Part shown: piece after piece, positions 22,437-34,067 of the stretch
How positions within the stretch are numbered: position 1 is the stretch's first letter
How the letters are laid out: each line of letters begins with the position of its first letter
Assembly: GCF_048569485.1 (NCBI RefSeq)
Contig: NC_134353.1
Span: 530,875,008-530,939,007 of the forward strand
Length of the DNA: 64,000 bases
Reading direction: 5' to 3'
From: Anomaloglossus baeobatrachus
Lineage: Eukaryota; Chordata; Amphibia; Anura; Aromobatidae
Program-made: the position numbers and the translations under genes
Notes under the pieces: model-generated
Told to the model about the DNA's origin: nothing
The model's input: only the letters and a program-made list of their open reading frames with translations
The model's database searches: none

Positions 22437-23138
22437 GAAGAAAAACAAAAAGCCAGCACCAAATGTGCACTTCAGCACTAAAAATTCCAAACTGTACTTA
22501 TTATAAAAATTTTTGAGATTTTTGGCAAAAAATTGCAATTTCTTGAGTTGCCTCGCCACGTCACGGCAAATCTCATTTGAGGCAGTCCTACACTAAAATA
22601 TTTTTATAAAATGTGCCATACGGCCTCACATATGAATAGTAGAACTGCTCTTAGCAGCAGTCACCTGGTCTATTTCAATCCCGTACCCATGACTGAGTCA
22701 TGGCTGTGGGCGGGACAGGTCCAAGTAAATGCTGCATGAAGTAAATAGCCGGTGGACAAGGCCTGATGACAATGTGAACAGTCACCAATCGCCAAAATCT
22801 AGACAGATGGAATACATCCCAAATTGGGGTGCATGGCAAGGTGGAGGTCAGCCACCGACCAATTCATTGAAGAAAAACAAAAAGTCAGCACCAAATGTGC
22901 ACTTCAGCACTAAAAATTCCAAACTGTACTTATTATAAAAATTTTTGAGATTTTTGGCAAAAAATTGCAATTTCTTGAGCTGCCTCGCCACGTCACGGCA
23001 AATCTCATTTGAGGCAGTCCTACACTAAAATATTTTTATAAAATGTGCCATACGGCCTCACATATGAATAGTAGAACTGCTCTTAGCAGCACTCACCTGG
23101 TCTATAGCCAGGGTGCTGGCTTTTTGTTTTTCTTCATT
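22437..23138 (+). mobile_element. Unclassified short element with 16-bp target duplication
   Basis: It starts GAAGAAAAACAAAAAGCC and ends with the exact reverse complement of its first 24 bases. It holds one unit (22437-22866), then a second shorter tandem unit, then the inverted tail. AAAATGCTGATTGGTT (22421-22436 and 23139-23154) is duplicated exactly, and the unfilled site is visible in the other PLE 2 arm near 16605. There is no protein. The tandem-plus-inverted tail resembles PLE-type insertion; the family is unknown to me. Confidence 0.6.
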
Positions 23139-23272
23139 AAAATGCTGATTGGTTGCCTGGTCCATGTGACCTTGATTGGCGCCGTGATTTAAACCCGGAC
23201 ATCCTGTGTTCTGGGCATACAGCCGTGGATTATTCCTCCATATACATCAGTTACCCGTGATATTCCAGCCTC

Positions 23273-23302
23273 CTGATGATCCTAACATCTTTAAAGGGGA
23301 AA
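23273..23302 (+). ncRNA. Hammerhead-ribozyme-like core, PLE 2 inverted copy
   Basis: CTGATGA, a TCC/GGG stem and GAAA followed by CGCGTC match 16453-16482 on the opposite strand. Confidence 0.6.
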
Positions 23303-24362
23303 CGCGTCGAGGCATTGAGGCATTGCAGAGCATCTTCTTTCAGGGAAGTAATTAATTTATATCGCTTTCCCTGAGTGTGATTAACACTATGTTTAATTCT
23401 GCTCCATAACTATCTTTGTGATTGCCTGAGGGCACTGCATTATATACTTGTACATCATATTTAGATTGTGCACTGTCCTTTTGGCAAAACTTTTGTATGA
23501 AGTTTGTCCATGAGCAATGGCCGTGATAATTATTATGTGAGGGGGGAGGATATTGAGCGACGGAATGTATATATAAAAAATGAAATTTTTTTTCATTCAT
23601 GTCCTCCATTTATATTTGTTTGAAGGACCTTTTCATGTGCAGCATTGATTGCCCTAAATTGATTAATTACCCTTTTTTGAGGCTTGACACATGATTTTTT
23701 GTCCGATTTTTTTGTCCTCCTCTTTTTGTTAAACCTCCCCTTTTTGGAGGGTATTAACCCTTGCAGTCTATATCTAGATTTATATTCAGCATAATTTAAT
23801 ATTACCATCTGGCCATTTAGAGTGTAATTACTATTTTAATTCACTAGCTGTTAGGGCTTACTGAGGGAAAGCCGACGTGGAGCGGGGGCGCCCAAAACAG
23901 TTACGGCGTTAAACACTCCATTGGTAGGTAGGAGCCAGGTCCCATTGGGCTCTATAGGGACCCCATATAACAAAGCTCCTCCCCCTCTAGTGGTCCTTAA
24001 GTGTTTATAACACTGGGTGTCACAATTTTTTTCAATATATATCAATAAAGAATATTTTTAATTGAATTTGAGGTTTTTTGTTTTTGTAAATACTGTTAGT
24101 AACAGGTTTACGTTTTCTTGCAGAGTAGCCACGACCTTATCAGAAAGACCCTGGGCCCTTAGCACCTGGGCCTCAGAAGCCAAGCAGCCAACTTGAGCTT
24201 TTAAGGATCCCGATGGAATAGCGGACCCTGGGATAGCAAGCTAGGGTCTGGACTCAGGAGGATCGGGCCATCAACTTTGAGAGCCATGATCAAGCCGTAC
24301 CAACTCCTCTTCAGCCAGAGAGGAGCTACTAGGATACTTGGGACTCCGTCCTCCCTGATCTT

Positions 24363-24905
24363 TCACAGGGCTCTTGACAGAAGAGGGATAGGCGGGACGG
24401 CATAGGCGAGACGAAAGGACAAGATGTGGCAGAAGGCATCCACCTCCACCACATTGTCCCGTGGATTCAGGGAGAAAAATGTTGCGACCTTTCTATTTCC
24501 CTCTGACGCAAACAGGTCGATCTCCAGAATACCCCATCTTGCCACCAGAGAGTAGAACACTGCTTGATCCAGGCTCCACTCCCTTGTATGAACATACTGA
24601 CGACTTAGAATGTCTGTCTGGAGGTTCAAGGACCCCTTTAGGTGGACCGCAGAGAGGGACAGCAGGAACTTCTCTGCCCAGAGAAAAATCCGGGACAATA
24701 ACCTCAGGGCACCGGATCTTGTAGTGCCCTGTTGGTGGAGATGCGCCGCTGTGGTGACATTGTCCGAATAGACCAAAACGTCAGAGACCTTGAGATCTTG
24801 AGCTGACAGGAGGGCTTCCCAGACCGCCCTCAGTTCCCGGTAGTTGGAGGACTGGGAGTTGACGTAATTACTCCAGACTCTTTGAAATGGGGTGTTGGCA
24901 ACCAT
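24363..24905 (-). pseudogene. DIRS 1 RNase H region
   Basis: The translation includes SSNYRELRAVWEALLS, VLVYSDNVTTAAHLHQQGTT, LKGSLNLQTDILSRQ and GILEIDLFASEGNRKV, the usual RNase H and linker blocks of DIRS pol. Confidence 0.7.
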
Positions 24906-25172
24906 AGCCCCTCAACCCCGCTGGCTGGCATCTGTTGTCAGAATAATGAGAGGCGTCTGTGTCCATGCAACCCCAACTAGCAGGTTGCTGGGCTTCTACC
25001 ACCAGAGAAGAGACGAGGTGACACTCCCTGACAGGCGACATCTTTTGTTCAGGGAGGAAGGGAGTCTGTCCCAATGTGACAGGATATGATCTTGAAGACA
25101 ACAAGAGTGGGCCTGGGTCCACATGACAGATGGAATGCAGAATATCATTGATCTCAGAGCCGACATAGGTGC

Positions 25173-25800
25173 TCAAACAGTGGGAGATTCTTGCCGATGA
25201 AGAGCCGATATTTTGGATAGAAGGGTCAACCTGTGGTCCTCTGGGAAAAAGGATGCCCGCCTGTCGGAGTCTAACAGCACCCTGAGAAATCGTTGTGTGG
25301 GGGAGGGCTGTAGCTGAGACTTCTTGAAATTGGGGATCCAACCCAAAGACTTTTCCACATGGCTCCTGAGGGTGTGGGTGGAGGGAGCAATGAGAAGGAG
25401 GTCATCCAGATATGGCACCAGACAGATACCCTGAACCCTTAGGAAGGCAACTATCTCGGCCATGATCTTTGAGAACACCTATGGGGTTGAGTAGATCCTG
25501 AAGGGGAGCACATTGAACTGGAAGTGAAGGACTTCCCCCTTCTGCAAAATTGCAAATTTGAGGTACTTCCTGTGCTGAGGATGAATGGGCACATGTAAGT
25601 AGGCGTCCTTCAAGCCGATTGTAGCCATCTGGTGGTGCCGCTCTATCAATGGAATTGCCAATTTTACAGACTCCATCTTGAAACGACGGTATCAAACCCG
25701 TTTGTTGAGACATTTCAGGTTGATGATAATACGGACGTCTCCAGACGGCTTCCTGATGAGAAAGAGGTGGGAGTAGTGGCCCACACCTACCTCCTGACTT
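25173..25800 (-). pseudogene. DIRS 1 reverse transcriptase
   Basis: Visible motifs include LKDAYLHVPIHPQHRKYLKF, LHFQFNVLPF and VPYLDDLLLIAPS (catalytic YLDD). Broken. Confidence 0.7.
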
Positions 25801-26025
25801 GGAACCGGGGAGATGACTTTGGAATTAATTAACTCCTGTAATTTTGAATACAGGAGATCCTGGGAACCCTGTGATGAAAGGGCAGTGACTCAGAGACCTG
25901 GTGGAGGGGGAGAGAGGAATTCTACCAGAACACCTTCTGAAATGACTTTCAGTACCCACTGGCAGTTGGTGATGGTCCGCTATTGGGGAAGAAAATCCGA
26001 TAGATGCCCCCCCACCAAAACCGAG

Positions 26026-27098
26026 TCACTGTTTGTCATGCTGCTGCTGGGAAGGGATGAGGATATTCTTTCCTCTACGCTTGGGGTAGCTGCACCGACT
26101 AGACTTCCCATTCCCCTTGAGCTGGAGGGTCTGAGGCACCGAGGGACGAAAGGGCCATTTGCTGGGGGGTTTCTGCTCCAGAGGGGCCTTCCGATCAGTT
26201 GAATTATCCAGACTGTCATCTAGCGCTGGCCCAAACACCAAGTCCCCTTTAAAGGGAAGAGAGCAGAGTCTCATTTTGCAAGTGGAGTCTCCTATACACG
26301 CCTTCAGCCACAAGGCACATCTGGCAGAGCTGGACAACACCGAGGTCCTGGCCGCCAGGCGGACTGACTCCACAGACGTGTCTGCCAGGAAACTGGCAGC
26401 CTTCCTGAGAAAGGAAAGTGAGTCCAGCAGATCATCCCTAGTGGTCACCTTGGAAATATGTGCTTCTAACTGGTCAAGCCACTTGAGAAGGGACCTAGAG
26501 ACACAAGTGGAGGCAATATTTGCCTGAAAGGTGGAAGAGGATGCCTCCGAAGATTTTTTCATAAGGCTCTCGATCTTGCGGTCCATCTGGTCCCTGAGCT
26601 GGAAAGTATCCTCAAAGGGGAGCGCTGTCTTCTCAGCCACACGTGCTACCTGCACATCCCCCTTGGGACTTTCCAGTGAGTCTCATTGTTCTCTACGGGA
26701 AACCTGCGGCTGAGGTTGCTCCTGAACCGTTTCTCAGGAAATTCCTATTCCTGAGAAATTAGGCTCAAGATGTTAGCGTGGACCGGAAACCCAACTTGTT
26801 TTGGCATTTTCAGGCTGGCGAACATTTCATCCTGAACCGAATGAAGGGAGTGGGACTGCTCCTCTTCCAAGCCCATAATGCTCCAAACTGCCCCAATGAG
26901 ATCTCCCAAATCATCAGAGGAGAATAGGAAAGATCGCTCAGATCTCCCGGAGGGCAAGGCCTTATCAGGTCCATCAGAAACTGAATCAAGGGCCTCCTCC
27001 TGATCAGACGAGGCTGTTTGGAGCTTCATCCTTTTAGGGGAGGAGAGATCAGCAGTAGGGATCCAGGCTAGTGCGGCTTCTATTTCCTGCTTCATCAT
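26026..27098 (-). pseudogene. DIRS 1 gag
   Basis: Fragments such as LKMPKQVGFPVHANIL, NIASTCVSRSLLKWLDQLE, FLADTSVESVRLAARTS, ALWLKACIGD and LPFKGDLVFGPALDDSL match the capsid-like gag of DIRS elements. Broken. The stretch 27241-27902 is untranslated DIRS sequence without a gene. Confidence 0.65.
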
Positions 27099-27905
27099 GG
27101 ACCGTAACTTATCTACCAGAGAAGGCTGTTCAGCTCTAATAATCTTGTCCGTACACTGCTGGCAGAGCTTCTTATTCCAATTTGAAGGGAGTTTCTTTGC
27201 ACAGACTGAGCATTTTTTTTAATTTTCTCAGACTTCCTAGGGGCAGGCTTGTCTTTCTAAGGGAAAACAGATAAGGGAGCAGTCAGTAAAAGCCTGCATC
27301 CAGGCAGGAGGAACCCCTCCCCTTCAAACTTACTATGGCAGGGGGAGCACTAGGTTCTGTAGATGCAGGGAAATACATGTCAGCCAGACCAACCGCGGTT
27401 CAGATGCCTTCAGGGCAGCTTTTTATGTAGAAAAACCTGCCCCCACCAGTGATAGTCACATATTCCCCGCCTCCTGCCACGGTCCCGGACAGGCCGCCAT
27501 TATCATTGGTGTGTCCAATACGCTATCCATGCCAGACGGAAGTGCCCAAGCCGGGGAAGCGTGTGACCAGGAAGTCCCATTCCCCGTCAACACTTCCAGG
27601 CCATGCAGGATAGTGCGTGTACAGGAAGCGGCCGGTGAGCCCACATCGCCACAGAGGGGATCTGGAAGGCTGGAGCGGCGATCCCCCACCAAGGTGAGAG
27701 AAGCAGCAGAAGGAGGAGTAGAGAGCCCGACCACCACTGCCCAGCTGTAAGGTAAAAAAAAATAAATATATGCTGCAGTTCGTTGGCCACTACACCATAG
27801 GAAAAAGAAAAAAACCTCTCCATGCCCCATGGGGATAGGAAAGACACTGGATAATGGGAGGTAGGAGGGTTCTTTTAACCTCTCTTGTACATCCTGTCCC
27901 TATTA

Positions 27906-28314
27906 GGCCCTGTGCGCACGTTGCGTTTTTACCCGCGAGTTTTTTGCATTTTTGCCGCAGAAATTTCTTGAGAAAATGGTTGTAACCTTTCTGCAGACAT
28001 TCCCCAAAAAAACCTATGGAAAAAAAATAGCTGTGCACAGACTGCGTTTTTTTTCTCAAGAACATTCTTTCTGCAGAATTTCTTGAGAAAATGAATGAGC
28101 ATGTCACTTTTTTTCTGGAGGTACCTGTGTTTTTTTTCAATAGATGGTAAAAAAACGCAGGGACCAACCTGCGGAAAAAACGCATCAAAATCGCGTAAAA
28201 AATGCGGTAAAAACGCATGCGTTATTGGTGCTTTTTTTTAACGCAAGTGTGCTAATCTTTCAGACTCTCAACAAATTTCTTGAGAAAAATCCTTTTTCTA
28301 GTGCGCACAGGGCA
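27906..28314. mobile_element. Harbinger-like MITE, 409 bp
   Basis: The ends are GGCCCTGTGCGCAC and, in reverse, TGCCCTGTGCGCAC, flanked by TTA (27903-27905, 28315-28317). It sits in the right terminal repeat of DIRS 1; the left repeat near 4055 shows the empty site. The interior has repeated TTTCTTGAGAAAA palindromes and no gene. Confidence 0.75.
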
Positions 28315-28367
28315 TTAGGGCGTGGAAAGGCAACCTCCTATGATGTTGTGGAAGGGACTAGAGAATA

Positions 28368-28500
28368 TATTGGTTTATTTATTGATTAATTAATTTATGT
28401 AACCCTTAATAAATGTCATTTAATGTCATTTATTTTATTCAAGTATGGTGTCTTATTTCATAAGTAGGCCTTGTGCTGTCATGCAAGTTTGTGCGTGTTG
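28368..28500 (+). repeat. Ngaro-like split repeat, resumed
   Basis: It matches 3400-3520 (AATTTATGTAACCCTTAATAA, then the TTATTTCATAAGTAGGCC region). It is the far half of the repeat cut by DIRS 1. Nothing recognisable lies at 28501-28610. Confidence 0.5.
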
Positions 28501-28979
28501 TGTAAATTTCTTTCAAGGTTTGGTTTGAGGCAATACAGTGTACAAAACGACGTTATTGCTGAAAAGCACATTGAGGTGGGATGTAGAAAATGGGTTTCCA
28601 AAAGCGGACATTCTTAAATTACTCACCGGTAATGATTTTTTCCAGAAGCCACGACAGCGCCACCAGAGAGATAGGTCCGCCTATCTTAGGACAGGAAACC
28701 CACTGAAATAAAAGGGTGGCATCTCTCTACCGCATCAGTTTGGTTACAGAGCATAGAGGAATACCAGAAACACAATAAATCAAATAAACACCATACCATC
28801 ACCTACACCAAATGAAATGAAAATCTGTCGGACCGTAGATACCAATAAGCCGAAGGGTGATAAGTAAGAAAGTGGTGGGAAGCAGTGGCGCTGTCGTGGT
28901 TTCTGGAAAAAATTATTACCAGTGAGTAATTTAAGATTTTTCCCTTCACCACGACAGCGCCACCAGAGAGATTCTGAAG

Positions 28980-29920
28980 ACAACAACCTTAGGGAGGGAC
29001 CATAGCCTCTAGAACCCTTCTACCAAAGGTCAGATCCACTGTGGCCGACAAGTTTAAACGGTAGTGCAGAAAAATGGTCTTAGGAGAAGACCAGGTAGCT
29101 GCCTTACATATGAGATCCAAGGGGACATCAGCTCTCTCGGCCCACCGCTCTGGTAGAATAAGCTGTGATACCTTGCGGGATGGGTCTATTCTGGGCTACA
29201 TATGCTGCCTTAATCGCCTCCCTGACCAATCTAGCTATTGAACCCTTGGAAGCGGAACACCCCCGTCTAGAACCCTGAAAACACAGGAATAGAGACTGAC
29301 TTTTCCACCAGGGCCTAGTGACCTCAATGTACTGTCTTAAGGCCCTAGACACATCCAAGGTATTTAATTGTTCCTCCTTAGGATTCATAGGGGCTGGACA
29401 GAAAAAAGGACAATTTCCTGAGATCTATGAAAAGACCTAGCTACCTTGTGTAAATAGGCAGGGTCAGTCCGCAGGAGTACTCGGTCATCAAAAAACTGCA
29501 TATGGGGGGGTTTACCGAGATGGCCTGAAGGCCGCTGACTCGTCTAGCTGATCTCAGGGCCACTAACAGAGCAACTTTAAATGTCAGGAATTTAATAGAA
29601 GCACCAGTCAGGCGCTCAAACGGGGGCCGTCAGTCCAGAACCAGATGGAGATCCCAAGGAGGAAACAGTAAACAGAGTAAAGGCCTCTGACAGGAGGACA
29701 TGAACCGCTTTACCCACCAATTACCTGCTAAGTCTGAGTTATATAAAGCCCCTAGGGCTGATACCTGGACTTTAAAGTACTGACTGACAGTCCTATCTCC
29801 TACCCCTTCTGAAGGAACTCCAGAATGTCTCCCACCAGAGGCTCGCCCAATGGACTCTTTCCGGAACAGGACAAGAACAGACTCTATACCCTGGCGTATA
29901 TCTTGGTGGTAGCTAGCTTC
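28980..29920 (-). pseudogene. DIRS 2 tyrosine recombinase
   Basis: NTLDVSRALRQYIEVTRPWW, then SIARLVREAIKAAY and GITAYSTRAVG (the HxxR-like block, with YSTR where HSTR is usual) are visible, followed by the short C-terminal part ending MVPP near 28990. Confidence 0.65.
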
Positions 29921-30844
29921 CTACTCCGCAAGAGAGTGAAAACCAGACCAGAGGAGAACCCCTGACCCTCTAAACAGTTGCCTCTCCAATTTCAGGCCGT
30001 CAAATGAAGGCCCGGAAGTTTCGAATGAAGTAGAGAGCCCTGGGAGAGGAGATCGTGTCTCTCCGGGAGGATCCAAAGGTCTGATACTGACATCTTTCGT
30101 AGCCAGAAAAACCAAGCCCTCCTGGGCCAAAAGGGGGCTATCAGCAGCAACCGTGCTTTGTCCTCCCGGGCTTTCCTCAGAACTGCCAGAATCAAAATCA
30201 GGGGTGGGAAGGGATAAAAGGAGACCGGAGTGCCAAGATATGTGGAATGCGTCCACTGCCCAGGGCCTGTCCTGTGGGTTGAGGGAGCAGAACCGACTGA
30301 CCTTTCTGTTGGCTCGGGTGGCAAAAAGGTCCATAGTTGGAGACCCCCAAAGCTGCACTATCTGCCGGAAGACCTCCTCGTGCAGGCACTATTTTCCCTG
30401 GCACACAGGACTCCTGCTCAGGAAGTTGGCCCTTACATTGTCCACCCCCCGAATATGAAGTGCCGTGTGGGAAGATAGATGTACCTGTGCCAGGGAAAAG
30501 ATCTGCTCTGTCACCCTCATAAGGGAGGGAGACCTCAGGCTCCCCTGGTGGTTGATGTATGATACTGCCACCCTGTTGTCTGAGAGAACCCTGACGTCGC
30601 TCCCCACCGGGAGTGGAAGGAGGGAGTATAGAGCCTTCCCGACCGCACATAATTCCCTGAGATTTGAGAAGTTACGACCTTCTTGTGGAGTCCAGGGGCC
30701 TTGCCTCACATGATCTCTTAAATGAGTCCCCCACCCCATGCACTGGCGTCGGTAGTGATGACGTCGGAAAACCACAGTGACCAAGGGACCCCAGTCGAAA
30801 GATTCTAAATCTGCAGCCACCAACGGAGGGATAGGGGAACCCAA
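29921..30844 (-). pseudogene. DIRS 2 RNase H region
   Basis: Blocks visible are LRELCAVGKALYSLLPL, VRVLSDNRVAVSYINHQG, LHIRGVDNVRANFLSR and PTMDLFATRANRKVSRFCSL, as in DIRS pol. Confidence 0.65.
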
Positions 30845-30874
30845 GAAGAAAGAGTAATGCTCTTGTCTAAATGC

Positions 30875-31700
30875 TCATGCAATAGCCTCTGTGCCTGCAA
30901 TACCTTCCCCTGGAGTACGCGTATATGTAACTGAGCCCAGGGAACTGCTGGGATGCATGCCACCAGGGATCCTAGTAGAGACATAGCCTCCCTGAGTGTG
31001 AGCACTGGGTGTGAGATGACCATAGAGACCCGAGTCCCGAGACTGGACACCTTCTCCGGAGGTAGGAGGCAGAGTTGGGAAGAAAAGTGCAGAATGAGGC
31101 CCAAGAATAACTGGCGGGTGGCGGGTGGAGGGTTGTAGTCTTGACTTCTCAAAGTTTATAAGCCAACCAAGAGTCGTTAGGACAGCTATTACCGACCCAA
31201 CATGGGACCTGCAATGCTCCTTTGATGCCCCCAAGATTAGGAAGTCGTCTAAATATGGCACAATGAGGATCCCCCTCTCGTGGGTGTGAGCCGTCACCTC
31301 TGCCACCACCTTTGTGAATATCCCTGGAACCATTGCTAGGCTGAAGGGAAGGGCCCTGAATTGAAAGTGTCTGACTACCCCACCCATAGGAAGGGCTACT
31401 CAGAAGAACTTCTGATGGGCAGCATGGATAGGAATATGATAATACGCGTCATTCAGATCTAACACTGCCATGAAACACACAGGAAACAGCCTCTTGATGG
31501 CCGACTAAACTGATTCCATCTTGAAATGCTGATACACCAGATGACAGTTGAGGCGTTTTAAATTGATAATCATCCTGAAAGAACCGTCCGGTTTTCGGAC
31601 CAGAAACAGCGGGGAGTAGAATCCGTAACCTTCTTCTCCTTTGGGGATTTCCACGAGGAAAGATTTTCGGAGAAGGCCTTCAATCTTGTTGTAAGACGAG
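30875..31700 (-). pseudogene. DIRS 2 reverse transcriptase
   Basis: FQFRALPFSLAMVPGIFTK and ILIVPYLDDFLILGASKEH (YLDD box) are clear; RT finger motifs extend to about 31700. Broken. Confidence 0.65.
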
Positions 31701-32037
31701 TTGCTTCTCTACCGACCTGCCGAGTGATGTAATGATTAATGACCCCATAAAGGTCGAATGAAATTGCAGCTTGAACCCATCTCTAACAACTCCACAGATC
31801 CAATCACTGGATGAGGTCTGTTTGGAGTAAATGGTGTGCACTCTGCCCTAATGGGGAGGAGGGATTGAGGTGCTAGTGAGGGGACCGAGGTTCAGACTAC
31901 AGTATATATGGAACACTGCACTCTCATAGAATTGGAAAAAATATCAACAGATTCGTTTTTGTGCCCTGAATTTATTTATTAATATTTTTATATTTTATAT
32001 TTAATTAATTAATAGACAGACTGAGTGAAAGGGGACA

Positions 32038-32065
32038 TTTCGGCCCAAATACAGGCCTTCTTCAC
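32038..32065 (-). ncRNA. Hammerhead-like motif in PLE 3
   Basis: The minus strand reads GTGAAGA, a GGCC/GGCC stem with loop, then GAAA followed by TGTCC. One core base differs from CUGANGA (G for the first C), so it is probably inactive. Confidence 0.4.
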
Positions 32066-33280
32066 GCCAATATACACTAGAGAGAGGTGAAAATAAACAA
32101 TAATCAATATTTACATTATGGTACAATATCAACATAAATACAAATATGCATATAGAAAACATACATAAACATACAGAGAATTTCATGTCAGTGTTGAATA
32201 TGTTTGAAGGACAGTAATATATAATATATACTAGCAGTTTGTCATGTAGAAAAAAATTAGAGAACGGCAACAAGATGGTATGTATGAGAGATATAGCATA
32301 CCTCAGATGCTGAGAGATGGTTTATTCAGGTTCTGTACGTGCAGAAAGAGAGGGGGGAGTTTTTGTTCTAGAGGAACACCACTTAAATTATTAACTCTTT
32401 CATTAGGAGTCTCAATGGACAAGTCCTATGGAAAAGGAGTATACATAAGAGATCGTATATATGTATATGTTTCTGGTGTAACACTATGTAAGCATTTTTA
32501 CCTTGTTGGTATTTGTGTGAGATTTCACAAAGTCAGTAATTTGAATCTTTATAACACAGGCTATCAAAAAATTATTCTTTTGTTGTGGTCCCTTAATAGA
32601 ATTGAGAATCCAAGGTTAGAAGTAGAATTTCCTTTATCACTGAGTATTCACATGGATTGTATGTCATAGGTACCTTGAATGTTAGTATAGTCAATATAGC
32701 AGATGCTGGAGCAATATAGAAGTCCATGCAGGTTGAACCATCAAGAATAATCATAAAATATGCATTCTACGAAAAAAGAGGGATAGGGATGACCCCGGAT
32801 GTCTTATGACTATGTGATAAGATTCTGGATGGCATACAACGTGAAAAATACCTTATTGGTGCTATCATGGAAGCCTACTGTGCCCTTGCTTATGAACGCC
32901 TGAGATAGTTTTATGGCTTGCAGACCCTAAAGAGTTAAAGGTGAATGATCAGGTGATCTGGGGATTACGTTTGATTATATAACTTCCCACTGTGTCACTC
33001 ATTGTTGTTACCTTGGAACTGTGCTGTACATCAGGAGTCACGTATTGTAAAAGGTTATAAACACCACTGTGGAGCTTGCTATTAGCTGAAATGATGACAG
33101 TCACAGTTACAATAGGTAAAATTCATGTATAGTTGAGAGTGAGATCTCATGGAGTACTACATATTACCTGGACATTCCCGGTTCAGTATGAGTACAAAAG
33201 CAGTGGGTAGTGAATTCCTCTAGAATAGAAGAGCGTAGTGTCCGGTTACCATAGTCATAAGCAGAGAGATAGTGTGCATG

Positions 33281-34065
33281 TGTCACGCTCCCCGGGTCCC
33301 CTGCGCTGCTCCCCGGCTCACCTGTCACGCTCCCCGGCTCCACTGCCTCGCTCCCCGGTTCCTCGGTCCGGTCACCGCCGCTCCCCGCTCTCCAGCATCC
33401 ATTGCCGGCGCGTCCCAGGCGTCCTGGTCCCCGCTCCCGGCGCCCGTCGGCTTCTCAGCCCCAGCCCGGCTCTGCTGCTTCCTCCTCTCAGCTTCCTGCT
33501 CTGGCTTCTGGCACTCGGGCCGCGCGCATGCGCATTAGGGCGCGCGCGCGGTCATTGACCCTTTCTTAAAGGGCCAGCGTCCATTAACAGGAAATGAAGC
33601 ACACAGGTACAGGGTATAAAGGGGTTTAATGTCCAAGTGGGCGGGGCCTGATCTTCGTGTTTCTCAAGCTAGGAGTCAGGTCTCCTTGTGTTCCTGTGAG
33701 ATACTCACCTCTCTCTCTTCTAGAGCCGAGCCTGCCTCGCCATCCGGTCCTGCCGAATCCCGAACCCCGAACGCTGCCTATCTGCCATCCTGACAGTCCG
33801 TACCATCTCGGATCCCTGCGGTGACCCATCATCTCGCTCCAAAGGTTCCGGACCCCGCCTGACATCTTCTCGGCTTCCGAACCTGAGCTCCGTCACCCGG
33901 ACTACCATCAGTGACTCCGTGGTCCCAGGGACTTCTCCGTTATACTCTTGTGCACGGACTGTTCTGCTGCCTATAGTGCTCCAGCTACCGGACCCCTTAC
34001 CATCATCAAGGAGTTCGGCCCAGTGGATCCACCTCCTGGGTCTGTCCGTCCACCTGGCCCTAACA
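33281..34065 (+). repeat. Gypsy 2 5' LTR
   Basis: It begins TGTCACGC and ends CCCTAACA. It has a tandem GC-rich tip (GCTCCCCGG units), an NRF1-type palindrome (33523-33534), TATAAA at 33615-33620 and the predicted RNA 5' end GGCCTGATCTT at 33645-33655. Confidence 0.9.
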
Positions 34066-34067
34066 GT

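Larger units (their letters stand above)
15629..24084 (-). mobile_element. Penelope-like element 2 (PLE 2) with inverted partial copy
   Basis: Flanks TTGTAAATACTGTTAGTA (15611-15628, 24084-24101) are an 18-bp target duplication, or 17 bp if the boundary T is counted in the element. The left part (15629-20880, minus strand) is a near full-length PLE with N-terminal domain, RT, GIY-YIG and 3' region. The right part (about 20990-24084) is a head-to-head copy, on the plus strand, of the GIY-YIG end and 3' region. A direct repeat of about 100 bp lies at 15632-15730 and 20888-20990. Adjacent partial copies are a hallmark of PLE insertion. It is broken, with several breaks. Confidence 0.85.
20990..24084 (+). 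mobile_element. PLE 2 inverted, 5'-truncated copy
   Basis: The GIY-YIG coding end and the whole 3' region of the left copy recur here on the opposite strand, with few differences by eye. It is interrupted at 22437-23138. The arrangement makes a very long inverted repeat that could form a hairpin. Confidence 0.8.
3993..28367 (-). mobile_element. DIRS element 1, broken and heavily interrupted
   Basis: DIRS-order retroelements encode gag, reverse transcriptase with RNase H, and a tyrosine recombinase between inverted terminal repeats. Here, reading the minus strand, gag lies at about 27240-26000, RT at 25800-25170, RNase H at 24905-24363 and recombinase pieces at 24360-24102, 15610-15498, 14915-14819 and 4974-4330. 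The left (3993-4110) and right (about 27870-28367) ends match in inverted orientation. It is interrupted by PLE 1, a MITE, PLE 2 and another MITE. It is broken in many places and is the oldest layer here after the Ngaro-like host. The exact tips are uncertain by several bases. Confidence 0.8.
28613..31895 (-). mobile_element. DIRS element 2, truncated
   Basis: The terminus at 28613-28945 repeats the design of DIRS 1: GCCACGACAGCGCCACC near 28652 and its inverted partner near 28890, with the motif again near 28952. The minus strand then gives recombinase, RNase H and RT reading back to about 31700. The gag end is missing where PLE 3 begins. It is broken, with many breaks, and belongs to a different subfamily from DIRS 1. 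Confidence 0.75.
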
